6,917 nt of DNA, from positions 1-6,917 of the forward strand of contig JASHVU010000790.1 of NCBI GenBank assembly GCA_030044455.1. The letters run 5' to 3'. Shown here piece after piece: positions 1 through 5,779 of the stretch (position 1 is its first letter; each line of letters starts with the position of its first letter). The translations under genes and the position numbers were made by a program. The notes under the pieces are model-generated. The model worked only from the letters and a program-made list of their open reading frames with translations. It had not been told where the DNA came from and did not search any database. The DNA is from Acidobacteriaceae bacterium. Its GTDB lineage: Bacteria > Acidobacteriota > Terriglobia > Terriglobales > Acidobacteriaceae.

Positions 1-20
1 AGGCTTACAATCCATCCAGA

Positions 21-1103
21 ATGGCACAGCGCAAGATTGTCCATGTCGACATGGACGCTTTTTACGCGTCGGTGGAGCAGCGTGACGATCGAAATCTGCG
101 CGGCAAGCCGGTGGTGGTTGCATGGCGGGGAAATCGCTCGGTCGTCTGCGCCGCATCTTATGAAGCCAGGGCGTTTGGCGTTCGCTCGGCCATGCCCGCC
201 GTTCAGGCCGAGCGCCTTTGCCCCGGCGCTGTCTTTGTTCCTCCCGATTTCACCCGGTACCGCGCCGTTTCCAGGCAGACTCGGGAAATCTTCAAGCGTC
301 ATACCGACCTGATTGAGCCGCTGTCCCTCGACGAAGCGTACCTCGACGTGACCGAAAACAGGACCGGTCTCCCGACTGCAACTCGTGTGGCGCGAGCCGT
401 CAGGGCCCAGATTTGGGACGAACTGAATCTCACCGCATCTGCCGGCGTGGCTCCTAACAAGTTTCTGGCGAAGATTGCCTCAGATTGGCGTAAGCCGAAC
501 GGATTATTCGTGATCCAGCCAGACGACATCGACAGTTTCTTGCCGCCGCTGCCGGTGGGCCGCCTGCCGGGAGTCGGCAAAGTGACTGAGTCGCGGCTCG
601 CAGAACTGGGTGTGAAGACGGTAGGCGACCTACGCGCCTTTGAGACCGCAGAGCTCGAGCGGCGCTTCGGGCGGCATGGGCAGCGGCTTTTCGAGCTGGC
701 GCGCGGCATCGACCTCAGCCCGGTTGTTCCCGACCGGCCGACGAAGTCCATCTCTGCTGAAGACACCTTTGAGCGCGATGTGCCTCTCGCCGAAACCGAA
801 CCACTGATTCGCAGGCTCGCGGAAAAAACCTGGGCATCGTCGCGCAAAGAGACGCGCGTAGCCCGGACTGTAGTTTTGAAGCTGAAGACCAGCGATTTCA
901 GAATCCTCACCCGGAGCCTGACCCCGTATTCGCCACCGTCAACGTGTGACGAACTTACAAGCATCGCTCTGTCTCTCAGGGACCGCGTGAACCTGGGTTC
1001 GCGGCAACTGTACCGTTTGGTAGGCGTGGGCCTGAGCAATTTTTGCGACCCTGAAGATGAGCCCCAGGCCGAGCTCTTCAGAGATGCGCACCCGAACCCG
1101 TAA
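21..1103 (+). CDS. dinB: DNA polymerase IV (Y-family translesion polymerase)
   Basis: Error-prone Y-family polymerase that copies past damaged template bases in the cytoplasm. The 360-residue length is normal for the family. The N-terminus carries the HVDMDAFYASVE block, with catalytic Asp10 and Tyr15 at the steric-gate position. The second catalytic motif SLDEAYLDVT supplies Asp104 and Glu105, so all three metal-binding acidic residues are present. A helix-hairpin-helix (LPGVGKVT, about 182-189) follows, then the little-finger domain (about 240-345). The C-terminal QAELF (349-353) fits the beta-clamp binding consensus QLxLF, so it should be recruited by the sliding clamp. The ATG is placed right for the family (10 residues before the first catalytic block), although no clear Shine-Dalgarno is visible in the 20 bases before it. 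No LexA-type operator can be judged because the upstream region lies outside the window. The next gene begins 172 bp later. The identification is firm. Confidence 0.97.
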   Translation: MAQRKIVHVDMDAFYASVEQRDDRNLRGKPVVVAWRGNRSVVCAASYEARAFGVRSAMPAVQAERLCPGAVFVPPDFTRYRAVSRQTREIFKRHTDLIEPLSLDEAYLDVTENRTGLPTATRVARAVRAQIWDELNLTASAGVAPNKFLAKIASDWRKPNGLFVIQPDDIDSFLPPLPVGRLPGVGKVTESRLAELGVKTVGDLRAFETAELERRFGRHGQRLFELARGIDLSPVVPDRPTKSISAEDTFERDVPLAETEPLIRRLAEKTWASSRKETRVARTVVLKLKTSDFRILTRSLTPYSPPSTCDELTSIALSLRDRVNLGSRQLYRLVGVGLSNFCDPEDEPQAELFRDAHPNP

Positions 1104-1139
1104 TTGCCCAAAGATTCTAGCCCGGAAACCCGGAGAGAG

Positions 1140-1195
1140 CAGAGGCCTTTAGGCCTCTGAATCAAGCAAACAATTGCATCCTGGGCTTGAGCCCC
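1140..1195 (+). repeat. Double-hairpin intergenic repeat, copy 1
   Basis: Two palindromes lie 37 bp after the dinB stop. The first is cagaggcct / aggcctctg (1140-1148 and 1151-1159), a perfect 9-base inverted repeat. After exactly 23 bases comes gggcttgagcccc (1183-1195). A related block with the same spacing occurs at 3885-3940. The arrangement resembles REP-type (repetitive extragenic palindromic) elements. No T-run follows, so a simple intrinsic terminator is less likely, though the structure could still influence the dinB mRNA 3' end. An overlapping alternative hairpin, cccc-aaa-gggg (1193-1203), could compete with the second one. Confidence 0.6.
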
Positions 1196-1250
1196 CAAAG
1201 GGGTCGCATTCGGAAATCTCGCTGAGCTAGATCAGTCTTTCCGCAACCTG

Positions 1251-1256
1251 TATAGT
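1251..1256 (+). promoter_or_regulatory. Possible -10 box for the HD-domain gene
   Basis: TATAGT sits 20 bases before the ATG at 1276, which would give a very short leader. No convincing -35 hexamer is seen at 16-18 bases upstream, so this is only a weak promoter suggestion. Confidence 0.3.
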
Positions 1257-1264
1257 CGATCAGT

Positions 1265-1271
1265 TAAGGAG
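1265..1271 (+). promoter_or_regulatory. Shine-Dalgarno for the HD-domain gene
   Basis: TAAGGAG lies four bases before the ATG at 1276. It is the only strong ribosome binding site in front of any protein gene in this window, and it fixes that start. Confidence 0.75.
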
Positions 1272-1275
1272 AACC

Positions 1276-1911
1276 ATGAGCGAAGACCAAGGAAAAGAAG
1301 TGGACACAGCCCCGCTTCTGTTGAGCGAAAGGTTCACCCGCGCGGTGGATTATGCGCGAACCCTCCATATCGAGCGGCGCAAAGGAACAGAGATTCCATA
1401 CATGGCGCATCTGCTGGGCGTGGCGTCGCTGGTGATGGGCGAGTCGGGTCGCGTGGATTTCCTGGTGACCGAGGACATGGTGATTGCCGCACTGCTTCAC
1501 GATTCCGTGGAAGATCACGGCGGCGAGCCTCGCCTCAAAGACGTTGAATTCAACTTTGGATCGAATGTTGCCCGGATGGTAAAGGGCCTCTCAGACACGC
1601 TGGCTGCGGATTCGAGCGACAAAGAGCCGTGGGAGGACCGCAAAAGGAAGTATCTCGACCGCCTGCGCGACGAGCCCCTGGATGTGCAATTGATTTCAGC
1701 AGCCGACAAACTCTACAACGCACAGTCGATTCTCACCGATTATAGGCTAATTGGCGAGGAGATTTGGCGTCGTTTCAAGCGTGGGAGCGAGCAGCAACTC
1801 CGGTACTTCGATGAGTTGCTCAAGATTTTCAAGACCTCGGGCGCAAACGAAATCGTCGACGAGCTGGAACGCGTGGTGAAGAAACTCAAAGAGGAAACGG
1901 CGAAGGGATAG
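1276..1911 (+). CDS. HD-domain (p)ppGpp hydrolase-like protein (single-domain, SpoT/MESH1 type)
   Basis: A 211-residue soluble protein made essentially of one HD hydrolase domain related to the hydrolase half of RelA/SpoT. The metal-binding set is complete: His45 (in YMAHLLGVA), His75-Asp76 (in LLHDSVED) and Asp144 (in AADKLYN). The Glu79-Asp80 pair after the HD motif and Asn148, four residues after Asp144, match catalytic positions described for MESH1. The family removes the 3'-pyrophosphate from (p)ppGpp, or in MESH1 also acts on NADPH. No synthetase, TGS or ACT domain is present, and the protein ends with a charged helical tail (about 190-211). A stand-alone hydrolase would lower alarmone levels, but the substrate is inferred from motifs only. 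The start is supported by TAAGGAG four bases before the ATG. The gene is flanked by 172 bp upstream and a hairpin 20 bp downstream, so it is probably monocistronic. Another nucleotide pyrophosphohydrolase activity remains possible. Confidence 0.85.
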   Translation: MSEDQGKEVDTAPLLLSERFTRAVDYARTLHIERRKGTEIPYMAHLLGVASLVMGESGRVDFLVTEDMVIAALLHDSVEDHGGEPRLKDVEFNFGSNVARMVKGLSDTLAADSSDKEPWEDRKRKYLDRLRDEPLDVQLISAADKLYNAQSILTDYRLIGEEIWRRFKRGSEQQLRYFDELLKIFKTSGANEIVDELERVVKKLKEETAKG

Positions 1912-1931
1912 TCTCGTCTGCGGTCAAGTGA

Positions 1932-1957
1932 GCGATTCAGCGCAATCCCTGAATCGC
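1932..1957 (+). terminator. Hairpin after the HD-domain gene
   Basis: gcgattcag (1932-1940) and ctgaatcgc (1949-1957) form a perfect 9-bp stem with an 8-base loop, starting 20 bases after the stop codon. The position suits a terminator or mRNA 3'-end stabiliser. No T-tract follows, so intrinsic termination is not assured. Confidence 0.4.
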
Positions 1958-2120
1958 AGAGCAGGCGCAAAACACGGAACCGAGCGCCGAAAAAAGGTAA
2001 GATGATGTTGAAACAGGCGAAACAACGCCATAGTAAAATAGCAACGAAACGAAGAAGCTCTAATCGCGCAGCCCCAGGTAGAGGCGGCAAAGAGCCGGTG
2101 TCCGGCGCAGATCATAAGGC

Positions 2121-2143
2121 GCGTTCAACTCTTGGTTGAATGC
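2121..2143. other. Hairpin upstream of the diguanylate cyclase
   Basis: gcgttcaac (2121-2129) pairs with gttgaatgc (2135-2143) through 9 bp, one of them G-T, around a 5-base loop. No T-run follows and no known riboswitch core was recognised. Its function is unknown. Confidence 0.35.
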
Positions 2144-2210
2144 GTAATTGCGATATGTCAGCTCGTCAGGGCACGCTCTAGCCGTTGAAACCACCCCCCG
2201 GGGCCAATGC

Positions 2211-2315
2211 ATTTTCTGAGTAGCTGTAGCCCGGAACCGAGTGGCTGAGTCGGCGCGACCACCAGGGAGCGGCGACCTTGGGAAGAATCGGAAAGGACAA
2301 AGTAACTCAGAAAAT
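2211..2315. repeat. 105-bp interval bounded by an 11-bp perfect inverted repeat
   Basis: attttctgagt (2211-2221) is exactly complementary to actcagaaaat (2305-2315), with 83 bp between. Farther out, gccaat (2203-2208) also has an inverted partner attggc (2329-2334), unequally spaced. No flanking target-site duplication is evident and no coding capacity lies inside. It could be a small non-autonomous element, a long-range RNA stem or chance. Confidence 0.35.
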
Positions 2316-2577
2316 ACCGTAGCTTCGAATTGGCAAGACAATGACCGCGGATTCGCAGCATCTAATCTCAGGATTAGGCCAGTGGCGCAGGCATTTCTCT
2401 TTCCTATCCTTCTCCATTTTCCAGGCCAGGAGGCTTGCTATCGAGCAATTGGGCCATGATCAAACCTTGCGTGCCAACGCGGGGGGAAGCCATGGGCTCA
2501 TCACGGGAAAGATTTGCCTTCTAAGGCAAGCTCGGCTCCTGGCTGGATTTCTTCAATTACTGCAGGCTTTGGTCCCC

Positions 2578-3828
2578 ATGTGCTGGTTGCTTTATCTAAA
2601 TACAGGTTCGCATACCGGAAAAATAGGCTCAGAAGAGACGAGGAGCCGCACGAGCCCTCTACTATTCGGGTGGCTGCGAAAGGGGCTGCCTGTCCTTGGC
2701 TGCGGGCTTCTTGCACTTTTTTGTGGAGCGACCATCAGCGCTCAGGAGTACAGCTCTCACTATCTCGGCATTGCCGAGGGGCTCACCTACACCTCGCCGC
2801 AGGTGGTGTTCACGCGCCTCCTTTCAGCCGACACCGATATCTCGGGTCTTCAGAATCTGTCCTTCGATGCCGGTGCGAGTTCGCTTTCGGTACAACACTC
2901 TACGCTGAACAGCTCCGTGGGACCCAATAATGTCACCTACCGTTACCGGATGCTCGGCGAGTCACGTGACTGGACCGAGACATCTCGGCGTGAGCTGGAG
3001 TTTGTCCACCTGGCGTTGGGAAAATACCGGCTTCAGGTTGAGGCCGGCGATGGACTCGACAACTGGAGCGGGCGCGTTGGCGAATACGCCTTCGCAATCA
3101 GGGAGCCGTGGTATAAGGCCTGGTGGTTTCTGCTGCTTTGCGTCATTGTGCCCTCGTTGATCTTCGTCGGTTTACTACGTCTTCGCGACGCCAGCCTCCA
3201 CGCCCGCGAACGCGAACTTCTACGCATGGTTGAAGAAAAAACCGCCGACCTGCAGCGGGCCAATGAAGAGCTGATGCTCCTTTCCGCAACCGATGCACTT
3301 ACCGGCCTGGCCAACCGCCGTTGCTTCGATCAGACACTCGAAAAAGAGTGTGCTCGCCTCCACCGCTCCGATTCGCCCCTCTCACTGGTTCTTTTCGACG
3401 TGGATCATTTCAAGGCACTCAATGACTCGCTTGGCCATCCGCGCGGAGATGTGTGCCTGGCTTTGCTCGCCGGCGAAATGAATCGTATTGCCCGGCGGTC
3501 CATTGATCTGGTTGCGCGCTTCGGCGGCGAAGAATTCGCCATGATTCTGCCCAATACAAGCGTTGAAGGCGCGCGACGGATTGCGGAGATGTTCCGCCGC
3601 TCAGTCCTGGATCTGAATCTTCCTCATCCGGCTTCGCCTGGGCCGCCGTATCTCACCATCAGCGCGGGCGTAGCCTGTGCCACAGACGGACAGGATACTC
3701 CCCAGAAACTGGTGGCAGCCGCCGACCGGGCGCTCTATACGGCCAAGCGCCAGGGCCGCAACCGCGTCATTGTCGCGATACCTGAAGCTCAAAAGGTCCC
3801 CGCGCCGCCGCCGTCACCACTATATTAG
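2578..3828 (+). CDS. Membrane diguanylate cyclase with Y_Y_Y domain, propeller missing, start uncertain
   Basis: Makes cyclic di-GMP from two GTP at the inner membrane. Read from the ATG at 2578 it has 416 residues. The frame stays open back to an ATG at 2341 (495 residues; numbering below uses that longer form). Residues 112-134 form a signal sequence ending ISA-QE. A periplasmic Y_Y_Y domain (about 187-253, containing YRYRMLG and GKYRLQVEAGDG) precedes one membrane segment (261-279) and a coiled coil (283-316). The GGDEF domain carries Asp353, GGEEF (395-399) and an intact inhibitory I-site RSID (386-389), so it is predicted active and product-inhibited. Family members usually carry some 600 residues of beta-propeller repeats between signal peptide and Y_Y_Y domain. 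Here the typical propeller opening (HYLGIAEGL, 140-148) runs straight into the pre-Y_Y_Y linker (PQVVFTRLL, 153-161), suggesting an in-frame deletion. Neither ATG has a good Shine-Dalgarno, and the 31 residues before the signal sequence look unnatural, so a degraded 5' end is possible. The domain assignment is firm; the start is not. Confidence 0.85.
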   Translation: MCWLLYLNTGSHTGKIGSEETRSRTSPLLFGWLRKGLPVLGCGLLALFCGATISAQEYSSHYLGIAEGLTYTSPQVVFTRLLSADTDISGLQNLSFDAGASSLSVQHSTLNSSVGPNNVTYRYRMLGESRDWTETSRRELEFVHLALGKYRLQVEAGDGLDNWSGRVGEYAFAIREPWYKAWWFLLLCVIVPSLIFVGLLRLRDASLHARERELLRMVEEKTADLQRANEELMLLSATDALTGLANRRCFDQTLEKECARLHRSDSPLSLVLFDVDHFKALNDSLGHPRGDVCLALLAGEMNRIARRSIDLVARFGGEEFAMILPNTSVEGARRIAEMFRRSVLDLNLPHPASPGPPYLTISAGVACATDGQDTPQKLVAAADRALYTAKRQGRNRVIVAIPEAQKVPAPPPSPLY

Positions 3829-3884
3829 GCAGTGTGTGAAGAATCTCTGTGCAGTCGTCTTGTACAAGGACACGACGGAGGAAG

Positions 3885-3940
3885 CAGAGGCCTTCAGGCT
3901 TCTGAAACGAGCTTGGTAAAGCACTATGGGCTTCAGCCCC
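3885..3940 (+). repeat. Double-hairpin intergenic repeat, copy 2
   Basis: cagaggcct / aggcttctg (3885-3893 and 3896-3904) forms a 9-bp stem with one G-T pair, then after exactly 23 bases gggcttcagcccc (3928-3940). Hairpin sequences, order and spacing match the block at 1140-1195, while the 23-base spacer is only partly conserved. It lies between the diguanylate cyclase stop and thpR. The conserved stems and variable spacer point to a REP-like element, not recent duplication. Confidence 0.6.
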
Positions 3941-4011
3941 TGATGCCTGCTTTCTTCACAAAACTGCACCGATCCGAGTCGCCGGAAGCTTCAGCGACCT
4001 ACACTCCTTCC

Positions 4012-4599
4012 ATGCGCCTTTTCATCGCAATCCCGCTTGGTGAGGCGGTTGAAGTCGAGCTCAAGCGCCTCACCGCCAGGCTGCGCCCCGCAGCGCCCCA
4101 TCTGCGCTGGTCTTCACCCCAGTCCTGGCACATTACCCTCCAGTTCCTGGGCAACACGAATGAGGAGCAGTACCCGCGTATGCTTCTGCGTTTGTCGGCT
4201 TTAAAGGCCGCGCCTTTCGTCATCGAATTCGAAGGTCTTGAGGTCTTCGACCGCGCGGGCGTTTTTTCCCTCAGCGTTCGACCATCGCCTGCGCTTGTCA
4301 CCCTTCAGGAAATGGTCGTAGCCGCAACCCACCCCTGCGGCTTCGAACCCGAAGACCGCCCGTATCACCCTCACATTTCTCTCGCACGGTCAAAGTCAGC
4401 CAACCGCGGCCCCAACGAACAGGCGTTCATTCGTGGGGTGGAGAACCTCAGCCGCGAACTGCGCAGGTTGATGGATCGCGCCGGCAAGAGAGTGCGCCTC
4501 GACCGCTTTACCGCGTCAGAGTTTCGCCTCTACGAGAGCCACTTGTCCTCGACCGGGTCGAAATACGAGGTGAAATGCCGGTTTACGCTGGCCGAATGA
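4012..4599 (+). CDS. thpR: RNA 2',3'-cyclic phosphodiesterase (2H phosphoesterase, LigT/ThpR family)
   Basis: A cytoplasmic 2H-family enzyme that opens 2',3'-cyclic phosphate ends of RNA to 2'-phosphate. Older names call it 2'-5' RNA ligase, after its reversible ligation in vitro. The two signature motifs are present: His40-Ile-Thr-Leu and His121-Ile-Ser-Leu, the second with Ser in place of the more usual Thr, a tolerated variant. The N-terminus MRLFIAIPL and the C-terminal LYESHLSSTGSKYEV block are typical of the family, as is the 195-residue length. The frame is open for another 60 codons upstream (ATG at 3832), but that stretch covers the repeat at 3885-3940 and encodes nothing family-like, so the ATG at 4012 is chosen. 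No Shine-Dalgarno precedes it. TACACT at 4000-4005 could be a -10 box placing the transcript start at or near the ATG, which would make a leaderless mRNA. That is inference. The upstream gene ends 183 bp away, so co-transcription is doubtful. Confidence 0.93.
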   Translation: MRLFIAIPLGEAVEVELKRLTARLRPAAPHLRWSSPQSWHITLQFLGNTNEEQYPRMLLRLSALKAAPFVIEFEGLEVFDRAGVFSLSVRPSPALVTLQEMVVAATHPCGFEPEDRPYHPHISLARSKSANRGPNEQAFIRGVENLSRELRRLMDRAGKRVRLDRFTASEFRLYESHLSSTGSKYEVKCRFTLAE

Positions 4600-4800
4600 G
4601 ACCGCCATCAGCCTGTTTGGGGAACCGGCAATGTGCTCAAAAAGAGGTGGAAAGGCACGAACCCTAGTCAGTCCTTTACCGTCGGGCACCTTTCCTCGCA
4701 CAATGTTTGCAAGCGTGAGACAACACTCGCCTCCTCCAAACAACTCAAGTTACGAGAGCGATCCCACAGTTGCTTTATCTCAAAGCCGCTGCTGCTAAGC

Positions 4801-4823
4801 GGCACTTCCCTTAAGGAAGTGCC
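4801..4823. repeat. Strong hairpin in the thpR to tRNA-Phe gap
   Basis: ggcacttcc (4801-4809) and ggaagtgcc (4815-4823) form a perfect 9-bp stem with the loop cttaa. It lies about 200 bp after the thpR stop and has no T-run on either side, so it does not look like an intrinsic terminator. It could be a REP-like palindrome or part of a small RNA. Confidence 0.4.
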
Positions 4824-5134
4824 ACACTTCGAGAAATCCGAAGGGGCACGAAAGCTTTGGAAGCGCCCTAAGAGCACTCTCATGGATGAATCAAATTCGG
4901 GAACTAAGTCGCAAGTCCTTGGAAACGAGCGCGAGAGAAACCTTGAAAAGCACTACACTCAAGGGCTGGACTAAGTCGCTCGACGGTAATTCAAAGACTT
5001 ACGGCCGACGTTGATTAATCGGGTTCATCCACGAGACGACTTCTAGCGAAATGGTGTTTGCCCTCGGGAACTTCTTACGAAACCGCCAGATCTTCGATCC
5101 ATTCTGGAAAACCTTGAGATCCAGATTGTCTCCG

Positions 5135-5151
5135 TCGTAAAGCTTTTACGA
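5135..5151. repeat. Short AT-rich hairpin
   Basis: tcgtaaa (5135-5141) pairs perfectly with tttacga (5145-5151) around a 3-base loop. Related strings containing ttacg recur nearby (near 4999, 5076 and 5174). It may be an operator-like dyad or chance. No regulator is seen near it. Confidence 0.25.
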
Positions 5152-5480
5152 TTTCGGCTGCTCTACCGACTTCGTCTTTTACGCTTTCAGTGGCTGGTCA
5201 TTCTTCTTGAAATGCTGCTTCTCGAATGCCGGCTCATCAGAACCGCTGGCCCGGACACCTCTCTGAGCTATGGGCGATCGCTTTCCAGGTTTCGGGTCCT
5301 TAACAGGGCATCTGTCAGCGGCACTGGGGTATGTCTTTCTCAAAACCGCAAGATACCTTAATTGATACCCCAATCCCGAACAGGATGCCAAGGTTTGGGA
5401 TCGCATGGTGCGGCAATTCATTCAAAGTAAAATAGTTAACCAAGAATTGATGCCGGTTGGGAAAGAGTGAATCCAACAGA

Positions 5481-5555
5481 TGGTGGCCAGGGACGGGATT
5501 GAACCGCCGACGCCGGCCTTTTCAGGGCCGCGCTCTACCACTGAGCTACCTGGCC
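5481..5555 (-). tRNA. tRNA-Phe (anticodon GAA)
   Basis: The reverse complement folds into a full cloverleaf. The acceptor stem GGCCAGG/CCTGGCC is perfect, the D stem is GCTC/GAGC, and the anticodon stem CGGCC/GGCCG is perfect around loop CTGAAAA, giving anticodon GAA. The T stem is GGCGG/CCGTC with a 7-base loop TTCAATC. The 3' CCA is encoded (5481-5483, read on the minus strand), making 75 bases in all. It charges phenylalanine for UUC and UUU codons. It stands alone with no other tRNA in the window, and points away from the adenosine deaminase gene. Confidence 0.97.
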
Positions 5556-5652
5556 TCAGTGCAGATTAATGTTGCAAATTCCTGCGCGGAGTTCCGGGTT
5601 GGGCCGGAGAGGGTGGGTGAATCCACGAACAGTACGCTGCAACAACCTGAAC

Positions 5653-5682
5653 AGTATACCAAGTAAGAATGTTACGGGCCAA
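5653..5682 (-). promoter_or_regulatory. Possible promoter for tRNA-Phe
   Basis: Reading the minus strand, TTGGCC (5677-5682) is followed after 18 bases by TATACT (5653-5658). This is a fair -10 with a weak -35. It would start transcription about 90 bases before the mature tRNA 5' end, leaving a leader for RNase P to remove. Confidence 0.3.
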
Positions 5683-5779
5683 CCGCGACGCGCGCCCGAT
5701 TCCTTCCAGAAACGGTGTGAACACTGGCCTGCCCGATGAGCTCAAACCTGGGCTGGTTGCACTACACTGGTTTGCAATC

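Larger units (their letters stand above)
1912..2577. other. 666-bp tract without a convincing gene
   Basis: No reading frame here on either strand looks like a conserved protein. Visible structure includes the hairpin at 1932-1957; a 9-bp stem with one G-T pair at 2121-2129/2135-2143; an 11-bp perfect inverted repeat at 2211-2221/2305-2315; and a 7-bp stem with a 2-base loop at 2514-2520/2523-2529. An open frame continuous with the diguanylate cyclase runs from an ATG at 2341, but its first roughly 100 codons read as non-conserved sequence. The tract may be leader, decayed sequence, or what remains of the sensor gene's original upstream part. Confidence 0.5.
4600..5480. other. 881-bp tract without a convincing gene
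   Basis: Frames in this stretch are short and unlike known proteins on both strands. The longest, about 113 codons on the + strand at 4633-4974, runs through a strong hairpin and shows no recognisable domain. Structures seen include the 9-bp hairpin at 4801-4823, a 7-bp hairpin at 5135-5151, a 10-base direct repeat actaagtcgc at 4903-4912 and 4970-4979, and an 8-bp inverted pair tggggtat/atacccca at 5325-5332 and 5365-5372. It abuts the 3' end of tRNA-Phe, a favoured integration site, but no second copy of the tRNA end and no integrase are present. It may hold a non-coding RNA, decayed island sequence or simply spacer. Confidence 0.5.

Noticed and set aside
299..1198. 299-codon open frame on the minus strand
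   Set aside because: It lies almost entirely opposite dinB, whose motifs are complete; the antisense translation is Ser/Arg-rich with no domain, typical of a shadow frame.
2514..2930. 138-codon + strand frame overlapping the diguanylate cyclase
   Set aside because: Its second half is out of frame with the clear Y_Y_Y coding sequence; no domain is visible in the first half.
3832..4011. 60-codon upstream extension of thpR
   Set aside because: It runs through the double-hairpin repeat, and the family N-terminus MRLFIAIPL begins at 4012.
4633..4974. 113-codon + strand frame
   Set aside because: It has low-complexity Ser/Lys-rich translation, no ribosome binding site and no domain, and crosses the hairpin at 4801-4823.
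5051..5140. Short + strand frame beginning MVFALGNF
   Set aside because: Fairly protein-like, but only about 29 codons with no ribosome binding site and no known match.
5179..5421. 80-codon minus-strand frame downstream of the tRNA
   Set aside because: No homology recognised and no ribosome binding site; treated as chance in a non-coding tract.
4600..5480. Attachment site or integrated island at tRNA-Phe
   Set aside because: No duplicate of the tRNA 3' end and no integrase found in the window, so it is kept only as a question.
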